Shown here piece by piece: positions 32,290-44,799 of a stretch of DNA of 64,000 bases (position 1 is its first letter; every line of letters begins with the position of its first letter). The position numbers and the translations under genes were made by a program. The notes beneath the pieces were generated by a model. That model searched no databases. It was not told the origin of the DNA and saw only the letters and a list, made by a program, of their open reading frames with translations. The stretch covers positions 106,468,897 through 106,532,896 of the forward strand of contig OX638370.1 in NCBI GenBank assembly GCA_951812925.1, written 5' to 3'. This stretch comes from Calliopum simillimum. Taxonomy: Eukaryota; Arthropoda; Insecta; Diptera; Lauxaniidae.

Positions 32290-33066
32290 TCAAATGGCAA
32301 TGACTTTTTATGGAAAAATCATAAAAGGTGTTCCATTAAGACGTATGATACTTTGATTTTGATTAAAACGCAAACGGTTCGGAATTTTTCCAAATATTTC
32401 ATTTCGTTTGAAAGGTCACACAATAGGATTTTGTGTGAAAATTATTTCGGGGATATGTTCACCGCAACTAGATATCAAACCCTTTTGGTCATATTTTCAA
32501 TGACATTTTGCAGTATGGCCTGCAGAGAGGCCCGAATCACCGATGTAACATATCATAGATTTTCAAGTCTGGAATCGTCTTCGAGTCATTTGCATTGACT
32601 TTATTCTTCATGTAACGCCACAGAAAAAAGTCTAGCGGCATCAAATCGCATGGTCTATTCGGCCAATTCACATCACGGTGATAAAAAATTACACAATTCG
32701 GGAATTTGCGAAGCAAAAAGTCCAAATTGAGGCGAGTTGTGTGTGGTGTAGCACCGTAATGTTGAAACCACATATCGTTCAGACTCTGAGCTTCAACGTC
32801 CGGCACAAAATAGTGCTCCAACAAAGTGTGCTACCGCTCAGAGTTGACATTTTTGGTGTTTCCGTCCTCATCTTCGAAAAAAAAACGGTTCGATTCATAA
32901 ACCGCACCAAACAGTTAATCCCGGTGAATGCATTGGTCTTTCGGAGTTAATTTTTTGGAATTTTGAATTTTTTGGAATTTTGAATTTTTTGGAATGGACT
33001 TGGAATTTAAGATCCAAAATCCGACCATTTCAATGCGTTGTTCTTTCGTGTAGCGATCCATAACTA
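32290..33066 (-). pseudogene. DD41D (rosa-type) mariner transposase relic
   Basis: The minus-strand start at 33066 reads MDRYTKEQRIEMVGFW, the usual opening of this group, then the frame is lost and a large part is missing. It resumes as FFFEDEDGNTKNVNSER, then DMWFQHYGATPHTTR, DVNWPNRPCDLMPLDFFLW, and KNKVNAND. The second catalytic residue is tyrosine (QHYGA instead of QQDGA), and 41 residues separate it from the third aspartate (PLDFF), the spacing that defines DD41D elements. Degenerate C-terminal sequence can be followed to about 32400. The inverted ends were not identified. Confidence 0.82.
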
Positions 33067-35149
33067 AAGTTCTATACTGTCATGATGAAAATGACGCAAG
33101 ATATGGCGGATAAGGGTCGATAGTGCAGATTTTAATCGATGTCATTTTTTACTTTTAATGTGTTATGATTATGTTAGATTTTTGGCTAAACCACTTCAAA
33201 CCAACATATTCAAGCCATGCTTTTACAAATGTATTTCATAATGAGAGCACTGATTTCTACCAATGAAATTATCTATTGTTCAATAAGTAAAAAACAGGCA
33301 TTATTTATGAGCCATGAAGTAGCACAATCTGTATGCCGGAAAAGAAAAAACAACTTATTATTTTCTACTCGATTCTTTTTTGTTTCCGTTCCAATTTTTC
33401 CTCATCATTTTCTACGTCAGTCAGTCAGTTATCTAACATGAAATATTCTTGACGTTATCCACAACGATTAAGTAAAATCAAGAGAGATAGAGGAAAAGAA
33501 AAGAAAAAAAAACCATGAGAACTAATAAACATCAAAGCGTTCTATTTGCACTTAAAATAAAATATTCTCCATGGAATTGATTTATTTGTATGCAAGCCTG
33601 CACAAATAGCACACACACATACACACAAACATAGCCGCACTCAAACACACAAACTCCTGTACGCTCGCCTTACACATAAAAGCCACATATTTTTATTCTA
33701 TTGACGGTAGATACGAGCGAGTATCTACTTGCCTATCAGCAAAAGGATATTTCGCTGCTTGCCAACAACAACAACAACAGCAACAACAAGAAGTATATTG
33801 AGTCAGTTTTCTATAACATTTCATTTCATATATGACGTTGTTGAAAAATGAAAAAAAAAAAAGTGTATCTACCCTACCAACTTCACCAGTTTGGTTTATC
33901 AATACACCCTACACATTGTATGTACATGTTCCGTATCTGCCAACATCTTGTTACATTTTATGCTTAGACTATTGAGAGTCGTTTTGTTATTCGATTAGCG
34001 TTCAGTTTTGATGTACCAGTCACCTCGTTGGCACAACAAGCTAACAACTCACACACACACATAATTATATGGTGTACACTCGCTGGGGAGGATGCATAAT
34101 ACACCCACATACTGGGTTATATGAACATTTTCTTTTTTCATTTTTTTATATAAAAAATATGAAACATTGAATGTGAAATTGAATGAGTTTTTGTTGTTGT
34201 TGTTGTGCTTGTTGTTACATGAGTGTGTGTTTATATTGGCCAAAACATAATGGGGGCCATGCTGCCATATATACATACATGCATACAAGTGTTGGGGCTT
34301 TTTGAATTGGGTCCTTGTGTTTCTTTGCGCTCGCATTTATATTGCATTCACATAAAACACTTTGTGGCAAGCGGATATTGGCGCTTAGGGGAATGCCTAA
34401 GGATTTTTTCTGTTTTGCTGACTTTCAGCAGGCCTCTTTTGTTTTTTGTTTTTATTTAAAGAGCACTGGTTACAATGAAAATTTATAGCTTGTGTTATGA
34501 TCTTTAAATTATGGGGTATTTCTTTTTGTTTTCGGTTTTCTTTATGGTTTGTGATACTAAAGGAATTTTGGTAAAAAATTGTTGCAAAAAATCTCTTTAA
34601 CTGCGTTTAATCTAGAGAATTTGCATATTTTATGTTTTGAAACTTTTACATATTTTTGAACAAATGCAGCACTAAGTCATTTTGTATATGATTCCACTAT
34701 GGGTGTGTTTCTAAAAAAATTTTTCATGCTAGAATTGGGCAGGATTAGATGTTTTTGACGCACGCTCCTTCATGGCAACAGCATAAAGAAATGTATATCC
34801 TTTATTTGCTATTTGACTTGAATGCCCATATAGAGCAATATAATTCCTCGCAAGTTTCTAAGCACAGGACGATAACTCAGAAACTAATGGTTCGAATAAA
34901 AAAGCTATAATGTAAAATTAACTAAAAAAGAATATGGCTATATGATACCATTGACTTAAATGAAATACCTAAGGTACTTTAGATGACAAAAAAAGTAGCT
35001 TCAAATAAGCTTTATAGCGTTTTTTGCACTTTGCGGCAAAAATATCTTGAGAGCCAAAGTCATATTATACCCTAAGTAGTAAATGGTCTATAAAAATCAT
35101 CTCACAAATTGCATTTCAATACACTGTATAGATTGCGAGAAATAACGAT
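33067..35149. other. Non-coding DNA with dinucleotide and CAA repeats
   Basis: It contains (CAACAA)n near 33765-33790, (CA)-rich tracts near 33610-33650 and (TTG)n near 34188-34215. The stretch 33560-34460 is less AT-rich and less repetitive than its surroundings and may be single-copy host DNA. No exon is supported. Confidence 0.4.
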
Positions 35150-37070
35150 ACAAAAAGTGTCGAAAAAAGTGTCGCCAAAACGCTGACGAAAAATATATCG
35201 CCCAAAATTAAACAAAAAAAAAATATATCGATAAAAAGTGTCGTCAAAAAATCGAAAAACTTGTAAGTGTTGCCAGAAAAATTCCCGAAAAAATTATCCC
35301 CAAAAAAATGGCAAAAAAAGTCGAAAAAATGTTTTCATAAAAAAGTTGCCAAAAAAGTGTCGTAAAATGTGTCGCCAAAAAAAAAAAAATTTGTCAAAAA
35401 AATATTTCCTTTAAAATTGTCGAAAAATGTGTGAAAAAAATTTGTAACCAAAAGAAGTTTCAAAATGTGTATCGCTAAAAAGGTGTTGAAAAAATGTTTT
35501 CATAAAAAAGTGACAAAAAATGTATAGCTAAAAAAAGTCGCCAAAAAAGTGTTGAAAAATGTATCGCCAAAAAAAGTGTCTCAAAAATTCATCCCTACAA
35601 TGTTTCGCTAAAAAAAGTCGCCAAACAAGAGTCGAAAAATATGTCGCCAAAAAAAAAGTGTCAAAGAAATGTACCCAAAAAAAATGTCAAAATGTACCTA
35701 TACCTATCGCTAAAAAAGTGTCTAAAATATGTTTCCATGAAAAAAACCAAAAAATGTATCACTAAAAAAAGTCGCCATAAGAAGTATCAAAAACTGTATC
35801 TCTATAAAGAGTCCCCAAAAACCGTGTCGAAAAATTTGTCTCCAAAAGAAGAACTGAACAATGTATTCCTAAAAAAGTGTAGCCAAAGAAAAAGTGCCGC
35901 CAAAAAACTATCAAAAAAAAGTGTCGCCAAAAAAGTGTCCCAAAAATAAAACGAAAATGTGTCGGCAAAAAGTATCAAATAAAGTGTCACCAAAGAAGTA
36001 ATGAAAAAAGTTTCGCTAAAAAGTGCCGCCAAAAAAAATATCTAAAAATATGTCGCTATAAAAGTGTCGCCGAAAAACGAGTCGCCAAAAAAGTGTCCCC
36101 AAAAAAAAAAAAAAAAAACGAAAACGTGTCGGCAAAAAGTGTCAAAAAAAGAGTCAAAAAGAAGTGTCCCCAAAAGAAGTAATGAAAAATGTTTCTCTAA
36201 AAAGTGATCCCAAAAAATAAAAACGAAAACGTGTCGGCAAAAAGTGTCGAAAAAAGTGTCAAAAAAAGAGTCAAAAAAAGTGTCCCCAAAAGAAGTAATG
36301 AAAAATTTTTTGCGGAAAGTGCCCCAAAAAAAAAGAAAATGTTTCGGCAAAAAGTGTCGAAAAAAGCTTCAAAAAAAAGTCAAAAAAGTGTCCCCAAAGA
36401 AGTAATGAAAAATGTTTCGCTAAAAAGTGTCCCAAAAGAAAAACAAAAATGTGTCGGCAAAAAATGTCGAAAAAAAAGTTAAAGAAAGGGTAAAAAAGTG
36501 TCCCCAAAAAAAAAAAAAAAAACGAGAACGTGTCGGCAAAAAGTGTCAAAAAAAGAGTCAAAAAGAAATGTCCCCAAAAGAAGTAATGAAAAATGTTTCG
36601 CGGACAAGTGCCCCAAAACAAAAACGAAAATGTGTCGGCAAAAAATGTCGAAAAAAGTGTCCCCAATGTAATGAAAAATGTTTCGCTAAAAAGTGTCCCA
36701 AAAAAAAAAAGGAAACGTGTTGGCAAAAAGTATCGAAAAAAATGTCAAAAAAAAGTATCCCCAAAAGAAGTAATGAAGAATATTTCGCTAAAAAGTGATC
36801 TCAAAAAATAAAAACGGAAACGTGTCGTCAAAAAGTGTCAAAAAAAAGTCTAAAAAGTGTCCCCAAAAGAAATATTGAAAAATGTTTCGCAAAAAGTGTC
36901 GCCAAAAAAATATAGAAAAATGTGTCGCTATAAAAGTGTTGCCGAAAAATTGTCGAAAAATGTGTCTTCAAAAAAAAAACGAAAATGTTTCGCAAAAAAG
37001 TTTCAAAAAATGTTTCACCAAAAAAAAAAAAATGGCGAAAAATTTGTTACCGAAAAATGAGTGGTGGTCT
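35150..37070. repeat. 1.9-kb purine-rich minisatellite with higher-order units
   Basis: The basic motif is AAAAAGTGTCGCCAAAAAAG-like, about 12 bp, highly variable. From about 35950 a larger unit appears, marked by GTGTCGGCAAAAAGTGTC and CCCCAAAAGAAGTAATGAAA, recurring every 80-170 bp until about 36850. Lysine/serine/valine-rich frames (KKVSKKSVPK-type) are open on the plus strand and Phe-rich frames on the minus strand in several phases. This is expected from the repeat, and the frames are not genes. Confidence 0.9.
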
Positions 37071-39010
37071 TGAAATTTTGCTCCTTGTCTAAACATTAAA
37101 ACCTATTAAAATTTTAAAAACTAAAGCAATGCGCTGAATAACTTGCACTCAATACTTGTTAGAATAAAAAAAAAGTTTATTTGGCAATTTGTTATTTGAA
37201 GTCTGGCAAATAATGACTTTTTCTTTGATGTTTAAAATTTATGCAAAAATTAAATACTGTTGATTTATTATCCGCATTTATTTTTTCCAAGAAAATACTT
37301 TCCGCAAAGTTGTTAAAAATTTCACAGCTGTATACCCAAACACGTTTTCTTTTTTTCGATTAGTCCTAAATCAATATTTTCAACAAATGAGTTTCTATCG
37401 AAAATTTCACGGTCAATAATTATTAATGAAAAACCAGTAAAAGCAGAAAAACCACTTCTTGTTCTCATCTGTATTCCCAACACATACTACTTCACACTCA
37501 CTATACATGTAGGAGGTGTGTATGAAGGACTTGTATATCCAAACAACTTTCATCTTCCTTCATTGACGTCATGCCTTGGTGGGCAGGCAAGATCTGCACA
37601 AAGACAAAAACAACTCAATCTCTACCACAAAATAATTTACGCTATTTTTATCATGGGAATAGTTGAGAGTCCCAAACCATACGACAAAGACTGAACCCCT
37701 AAAAATAAAAAAATAGAAAAAACGGAGATGAAAAAGAAAAGCAAAGAAAAAATAAAATGAATCAAAATAAATAACAGGAAGTTAGTATGAAATTAAAGTA
37801 GAAATTACCGCTGTAGGATTAAAATCGAATGGGCAATATCCCAGAAAAGTACTTAAGCTAACATAAGTCTGCCTAATATAAGCTTTGCTTAAGCGCTTGC
37901 ATGGAATTGTCCAAAAAGAAAATGTAAAAGAATGAAAAGAAAATGTGAGCCCCAAAACGAAAGCAATTACAAACGCTTTTTCTAGCGATTATTCACATTT
38001 TTTGATACATATAAGTATAAGCACATATATACACAAACATGCACATATACTTACAGCACATACGTATATGGTTTGCTTTTGTGTGCGTGGGTATGCTTTT
38101 TGTTCTTTTTTCTTTCGTTAGTTTGCCTTATTTTTTTGTTTTTGTTTAGTTTTCCTTTCGTTTTTTTTTTTTCTCTATCGTTCATTCCCTTGTTAGCTTA
38201 AGTGGCCTAAATCCAATGAAAATACTGCGCCAAAGGCAAAGGTAAAAACGTGAAGAAGAAACGCAGAAAAAAATCTATTGTCATTACATTAAAGTCTTTT
38301 TAAAGACGCACACCGACCGCTCTTAACACGCATACATATATCCGTATGTACGTTTCTTTTTCCCTTAAGTTGTTATGTTTCTCATCGTCTATGGACGATT
38401 TCGTTGTTGCCAATTCTTAATATCCCATTATGGTTTCAGGCGTCCTCTTCAAATAGAATACTTTTTTGCAATTTTTATTTGCTCCCCAACATCTAATGGT
38501 TCTTCACTTATCCGTTGTCCTGTTAGGACATTTGAAAATCAATGTTAGTGTTCCATTTTTGCCAATTTCATTTTGTAAATCATTTTTATTGAGAAAGAAA
38601 AATTTTATTGAAAATATATATGTGGAATTGAATGTGACAAACTGACAATACGGTGACCTGCGATCTGTACGGATAAGACGGTTACCTGGGTTTCTTGACT
38701 AATGACATAATGGACAGAGACAAACGTATAGACTACACAATAAGAGGTGGACATGACTAGGTATACAGACGCGATCAAACAGAAAGAAGATGGAGTTGGA
38801 ACAACATTCGAGATCGGACTTATACTCGAGTGCGCATTTTAAGACTTTGATTTTGGAAATGTACTGAATTAAATATTTTTATTTTATTTTAAACAAGTAA
38901 TAAAAATTATTAAATATAAATTAAGTGTTAAATTTAATTCGAGAGTGTGATCCTACCTATATGTACATAAATGTGGAAAAATTACACAAAAGCATGAGTT
39001 GATGGAAAAT
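37071..39010. other. Non-coding AT-rich DNA
   Basis: T- and A-rich tracts occur (for example 38160-38172). There is no repeat array, transposase relic or exon that I can support. Confidence 0.45.
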
Positions 39011-39019
39011 TGTATGGAG

Positions 39020-40800
39020 AAAAATTTGGTTGCAGAATGTCAGGAGTGTCACAGATTCGTGAGTGAATTTTTTTAGTATCATGAATCCATGCTGTAAATC
39101 TATAAATATATAACTAATAAGTACAATATTTTTTAATGAATAATAAACCTCTATGGAGAAGATTTAAATAATTTCATGGCAGAATGTCATGAGTGCCACG
39201 GTTAACTGATTTGAGTCTAAATAAATTTTGCAATTTTACAAATACTTGTTACGACTTTTTTTCACTCAATTACTAGTTATAACTTAGGGAAAAATACTTT
39301 CATATTCTGAGCTGAGTTCATTATCCGAGTTCATTTTCTGAAAGCAGAAGATACAGTTTTTCTTCGATGTCAGATTTATTTTTCCGCGTACAAATTTCTA
39401 CTTCGCCTTCATTAATAACACAGGTTTACAAAAATAAAAAATGTCATGGCGTTTTGACCAGACTATGTGTTTCCTAGAGACTTTAAAACCCTGAATCCAA
39501 ATCCCGGGGCCGTTTTTTTCCAAAACGTCTGGAGGTCATGTGTCGTTTAGTGATAAATTCGCTAAAATTCTGAAACTAATTTTTTATCATTGAATCCTTA
39601 GTCCTTTAAAAGAATGTGTGATCAAAAAGGGTATTTCGCACCTAGTTTCGGAGATATAGCCATCGAAATATCCGGATATATCTTCTATGAAAACCGCTAT
39701 AAGTTGGGAACCCCTGGATGGATTCGTAAAATATTGGTGTCATATGAAAGGTATTTTGACAGCCTATAAAAATGGTATGAGTATTTTTTCAATTGGGTTC
39801 ATAGTTTTTGAGATATGACGTTTTTTGAAATTTTGTGAAATTTTTCAATTACAACAACAAATAAATCAACAACACCAGCCACAACAACAAAAATAACAAC
39901 AAAATAACTTTCATATGACACCAATATTTTACAAATCCATGCAGGGGCTCCAAACTTATAGCGGTTTTCATAGAAGATATATATTCTGATCTTTCGATGG
40001 CTATATCTCCGAAAATAGGACCAAGATACACTTTTTGATCACATATTCTTTTTAAGACCTAAGACCTCAATGGTTAAACATTAGTTTCAGAATTTTAGCG
40101 AATTTATCACTAAACGACACATGACCTCCATATGACCTTGAAATATTTTTCCTCAGACGTTCTGAAAAAAAAAAACGGAACCGGGATACGAATTCAGGAC
40201 GTCAAAGTTCCTAGAAAACACATAGTATGGTCAAAACGCCATGACATAAATTTATTTTTTTTTGTAAACCTGTGTAATATACCGCTTAGTTAAAGAAGTT
40301 ACAATGAAAAGAAATCAAAAAAATTTTGAATTTTGTACCATTGAGCAAATGATTTCATATCGGTGGCAAAAAATAAATAGTGTAATTGTTATGAAATCAT
40401 TGTCAGGAGTGTCGCGACATAAAAATTTTTAATTTTTAATACCAGTATTCACTAAATATAAAAATTAAAATTCAAATACAATCAACCATTTATCGTGAGT
40501 GCCATTGCCATGAGTGTCACGTTATTTGTAAGAACAAATAGTTTTTATTAGCAAATTCACTTGAAAAAAGTATCTTAATTTTTGGCAAACATTGATTCCG
40601 TACTTCTGACTAAATAAGGCTCTCTGTGCTTACAGAAGAAATAAGTGTTTCAGTTAAGAAATTCTCGTCAGGAATATCACATCAAAAAAATTTTAAACAT
40701 TATATCTAAACAAACATGTAATTTTTATTGTTTTCAAATGCAATCAATATTTAACCAGTGTTATTGTCATTAGTGTCACGTAAACTAATTATTGTCGGCA
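39020..40800. repeat. Loose repetition of a GTCAGGAGTGTCAC motif
   Basis: The motif or close variants occur near 39042, 39188, 40405, 40508, 40672 and 40768, with partly similar AT-rich sequence between them. The series is interrupted by palindrome copy 2. It is too diverged to call a clean tandem array. Confidence 0.35.
39419..40274. mobile_element. Palindromic (foldback) element, copy 2
   Basis: The ends CACAGGTTTACAAAAA and GTAAACCTGTG are flanked by TAA (39416-39418 and 40275-40277). The arms share every landmark with copy 1 at 22909-23713 (TGTCATGGCGTTTTGACC, GTTTAGTGATAAATTCGC, TCTATGAAAACCGCTATAAG). The loop is again CAA-rich but longer, with an extra GACGTTTTTTGAAATTTTG segment. It has no coding capacity. 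The copies differ by substitutions and short indels, so they transposed separately. Confidence 0.9.
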
Positions 40801-40802
40801 GA

Positions 40803-41389
40803 ATGTTCTTTTGTTTTAAACGTCATTTTTACACTTTTTGTCCTTAGATTTATTATGTAATTGTCAAGATCATCTCTTTCAAATGTACCTATTCCTCTGT
40901 TTCGCCGTATCTGCTTTCGTTTTCAAGATAAAGAGTAGATATTTTGCTCTATAAGTAAGCCATGTTTTCAACTTTTTTTAATTTTGTCTACCCTAAACTC
41001 AATTTTTCTCTCAATAGGTCAAATTTTGTTTTGCGAATACGGTTTTTTGCTTAAAAACTCTTATTTGCTCCATGTAGCTAGCAATATAATATGGAGGACT
41101 TCCTTAATTTTCTTTACTTTTTTGCATCCGCCATCTTGGACTTAAGAGTTTTCGAACTCGGACTTCAGATTCATGAACAATGGCCCCCAAAGCCCCAAGT
41201 GATGAAATTTACGCCAAAATATTAAACAAAATAATTTTACGCTCCCTTTTTTTTAACACCACTCGTCTTTCGAAAGCTTTTAGATAACGAAAATTATGAC
41301 ATCCAAAACTTTATGTTTCGTCTACGTAATTTTAGCCGAAGTACTGGTTCAGTTGACGTAAAACATCCCGTATATAAAAATCTTGTGTC
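40803..41389. other. Non-coding DNA
   Basis: Nothing recognised. The CCGCCATCTTGGACTTAAGA phrase near 41129 has no partner in the window. Confidence 0.4.
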
Positions 41390-41530
41390 ACTGTGGTCGA
41401 ACTCCTTCGAAACGGCTCGACCAATTTTTATGAAATTTTTTATGTGTATTTTTTTGGTATGAGAATCGGTTATGAAGTATATTTGATATCACCAGGGTGC
41501 ATATTTAGGGTGGCTGGCCCTCACACAAAA
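41340..41530 (+). repeat. Segment typical of a widespread insect dispersed repeat
   Basis: The phrases CTTGTGTCACTGTGGTCGAA, CGAAACGGCTCGACCAATTT, and TTATGAAATTTTTTATGTGT form a pattern (act..ct..aaacggctcgaccaatttttatgaaa) that I know as recurrent in insect intergenic repeats. There is only one copy in this window, so repetitiveness is inferred from memory of the pattern and not shown here. Confidence 0.35.
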
Positions 41531-42119
41531 ATATTTTTCAAATCGTATTTTTTCGATTGGGATTGAAGAAAAAAAAGTTCTAATTAACATGGTTGGTTTG
41601 AATCGCTATTCAGAAGTTTTTTTTAAATTTTTTTGACAAAAAATTTTTTTGGCATATTTTTTTTTGATTTGGCATTAATTCTGTAAAAAGTCGATTAAGA
41701 AAAATTAATTTTTTTTTTAATTTGAGTCAAAATATTTTATTGATTTTTAGCCATTTATCCAATATGTAATCTTCTGTCACTCAATACTGATATCCTGCCG
41801 GGAAATTCTTAAATGAATGCTACAAAAATAAAATACCTACATGCTCACACATTCACGAACACACAATCGTCTTACGCACATGCAAAGCAAATAAAACAAA
41901 TTGAATTTACCCAAGGGGAAAGAAGTGCTTCAAAAACCCTTCTGAAGTGCATCCTTTTCACCAATAAGCGCTTCCGCTCCGTAAGAACAATACTTTCTTT
42001 TTAACATTGCATGTCATAGGATGTAAGCGAGCAAAAGCTTACCGCAGCCTTACCAAAAATAGTTTTTAAAGCGCTTACTTGTAATGCTGCGGTAAGCGTT
42101 ATTTCAGTAGAATTAAAAA

Positions 42120-42245
42120 AAAGAAGAAAAGAAAAAAAAAAAAAACTGGCCGCGCCAGGCAGGATTTGAATCCACGACCCTCCGCGTGCTAGATATTTTT
42201 TTCTTACATTTACCAACCCTTTAGACCGCTCCACCAACGCCCGAT
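42120..42245 (-). ncRNA. tRNA-derived SINE-like segment with box A and box B
   Basis: Read on the minus strand, GTTGGTGGAGCGGTCTAAAG (near 42240-42220) matches the box A region of Ser/Leu-type tRNAs. GTCGTGGATTCAAATCC (near 42180-42160) matches box B with an A-C mismatch at the T-stem closing pair. The CTGGCGCGGCCAG that follows leads into a T run at 42122-42145, a pol III terminator. No proper acceptor stem can be built, so this is a tRNA-derived sequence and not a tRNA gene. Confidence 0.6.
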
Positions 42246-42449
42246 GATATGAAGAGGCATTAAATTTGTATATTAAGCAAATGTTGTCCTGCAGCATTAC
42301 ATAGAATCATTGTGCAATCAGTTTCAATTCAAGTAAGCAAAAGTAAATAAAAATGAGATATTAAAATAGAAAAGTGAAATAAAAAAGGTTGAATAAAAAA
42401 TATTTTAACAAAAAAAAATAAAAATATAAAGCAAAAACAAATAAAAAAA

Positions 42450-42505
42450 CGGAAAAAAAAAATCACCCGGGCTGGGTTCGAACTCACGTTGTTCTTACTG
42501 CAGCC
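42450..42505 (-). ncRNA. Second box B-like segment with T-run terminator
   Basis: On the minus strand GTGAGTTCGAACCCAGCCC is a close match to a tRNA box B, followed by GGGTGATTTTTTTTTT. No box A is seen at the expected distance upstream, so it is a partial tRNA-derived piece. Confidence 0.45.
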
Positions 42506-42605
42506 TTATAAAAAAATCATTGTAATAGTGCTTCTAAATTTCTATGGGGACAAGCACTTTTGAAGTGCTTGGATCAGAAGCGCTAGAAATTTTTCCTCTT
42601 GGGTA

Positions 42606-44140
42606 TTGTCTTTGCAGTGTTGGAGCAAAAACTACCACTACTACTACAAACTAATTGCCGTATTGTTTCGTTCGTTGTATTGGTGTTTCATTTTGAATGT
42701 TTAATGACGTATCTAATCTATGATTAAATAATTTTGTTATACTAAGCGCATCAATCTATACTCTTTATTAGGACATGCTCCCATATGTAACTTATGCTAT
42801 ACATGTATTTGAAGTTATTAAAGGTAAAAAGTTACTTTATACTTTTATACTTACGGCAAAATACGTCTTTTTATGAGAATATATTGACATGTAGGGTAAA
42901 TAAACAGCTTACTGCAAATTTAGTAGAATTTCTTATTTTTATTTCTCTTTACATTCATACTACACTATGCATCAGCAAAATAAATATGGACTATTGATAG
43001 CTTAGCATTTCTTCTTTAGTTCCCCTCTTCCAATTCTTAATTATGATAAAATTACTAACAGTTTATATGTAACTAACTAACAGTAAGACACTAAATTGTC
43101 CCACAGTGTTTTCTTACCATTAGTCGCAGTGATTTTTACGATTTCCATTATTCTTTTTAAGTAAAACACTTGCCAATAATTAACCAGTTGCTCAGAGTTT
43201 AACATAATTAATATTTAATTATTTCCAAATGGTTAACGCTGCGCGTATGCCCTAAGCATTCTACATATACACGCGAAAAATTGCTTTTAAGTATGCGTAA
43301 GTGTGTGTGCAATTTTGGCCCAATTAGCAAAAATCGTACGAGAAAACTTACTCAGTAACTCAGAACGACCAACCGAAGGACCAACTTGATTGATTGTTTG
43401 CATTAGACAAACGACATTCCTCACACACACACACACACACACAAACGTAAGCACGCATACGAAAGTTTTGAAGAAAATTGCACAGATTAAGTTATCGATT
43501 GCTTATCTTTTGTTGTTCTTGTAGTTTTTGTTTGGCTTGTTAGTGTTGTTGTTACAGCTTTTGTTGCTATTGTTATTGTTAAGGTCGATATTCTTGTGAT
43601 TTAAATATCTTGACATTAGACTTTGATTTTCGTCTAATCAAAGATTTAAGTGGGCGCACGCACAATTTAAAACCCATAAAAGTGAAATTGATAGACATGA
43701 GAGAGAAAATCCCTTATGTTGTATGTACGTGTGTAATACGTATGTAGGTGTTTGTTAAATATTTTATTATTTTAAGCCGAGATTGGGGTAGTTCACAGCG
43801 TTAAAATGGCGTAAGCTTAACTGTGATTTAAGCGGCAGGGTAAATATGTAAATAAACAGAAAGTAATAATTGGCAAAAAAAGTTGTTGCTGTGACCTAAA
43901 CCAATAATTAAGATTTTCGATTTTGATTTTTCCTTTTTTGTGCCAGCAACTTTAAGGAATAAGGAAAACATTATCAAAATCAACAGAGAAGACTCAATGA
44001 AATGAATATTAATTAATTTTTAACATTAAATATGCAAAAAGTTTTAATGAGATCTTTTGCGCAATGTTTTTTTTTTTATAATTATAAAAATACGTCAAAG
44101 GTCAAGATAAAAAAACCAAATTTTATTAACTTTAAATATT
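42606..44140. other. Non-coding DNA
   Basis: There is a (CA)n tract at about 43420-43443 and (TTG)n-like sequence near 43510-43580. The stretch 43240-43720 is relatively complex sequence and could be single-copy host DNA. No exon is supported. Confidence 0.4.
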
Positions 44141-44149
44141 GAAACAGAG

Positions 44150-44650
44150 AACTTCTGCAGAATTTAAATATTGACACAAGAACAAATATTGAACTACTTA
44201 CGTATTAGTGAATTTTTAGAATACCGAATTACTGATATAATGATTAATTGAAACAGTGAAATGTTGAGATTTTGATATATTGATATATTGCCAAATTGAA
44301 GGATTGATATAATGAAATATTGATGTATTGGAATATTGATATATTGATTTTGGATGAAATATTGATGTACTGACTTTAATATTTAATGACATACGGTAAT
44401 GTTGACATACGAAAATATTGCCTCATTGAAATATTTATATGTTGATTTATTGAAACATTGACACATTCAAAAATATTTAAACATTGTCCTATTGATGTTT
44501 TGAAATATTGATATACTATAAATTGAATATATGGAAACAAAGATATTGTGATACATTGACACATTGATGCATTGAAATATTGATAAGTTGAACTAATGGT
44601 GTATTGAAATAATGATATGTTGAAACATAGAATTATTAAAATATCAATGA
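44150..44650. repeat. Short-unit minisatellite, ATTGATATATTGAAATATTG
   Basis: Units of roughly 10-12 bp built from ATTGA, TATATTG and AAATATTG follow each other for 500 bp with many variants. Similar phrases (CAATATTGATATTTTC) resume at 46042 after two inserted elements. The 155-codon minus frame here is an artefact (repeated INISMRQYF-like peptides). Confidence 0.7.
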
Positions 44651-44799
44651 TCAATGTTTTCAGTGGCTCTAATTTTGTTGAAGCCGTTGAGCAGAATTTG
44701 TTGAATTTGTGTGAGTCAATGTTTCCAAAATGAATATATTTTGCTTTCTTCTCTATTTGATAGCGTTTTATTTCATATTTTCCCATTTTTAGCCTATTT

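Larger units (their letters stand above)
41910..42603. mobile_element. TIR element with embedded tRNA-like segments
   Basis: The ends CCCAAGGGGAAA and, inverted, CCCAAGAGGAAA are flanked by TA (41908-41909 and 42604-42605). Inside are two minus-strand blocks with pol III box B sequences, each followed by a T run (see separate entries), plus direct repeats containing GCAGCCTTA (42038 and 42499) and several AGCGCTT/AAGTGCTT phrases. No protein is encoded. The element may be a Tc1/mariner-type MITE that acquired a SINE, or a SINE pair flanked by chance inverted repeats. Confidence 0.55.

Noticed and set aside
36271..36726. A 151-codon minus-strand frame and several Lys/Ser-rich plus-strand frames
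   Set aside because: They lie in the purine-rich minisatellite and are open in several phases on both strands, as a stop-poor repeat would give. No start context or domain is present.
42120..42245. Functional tRNA gene
   Set aside because: Box A and box B are present, but no acceptor stem forms and the T-stem closing pair is A-C, so it is tRNA-derived only.
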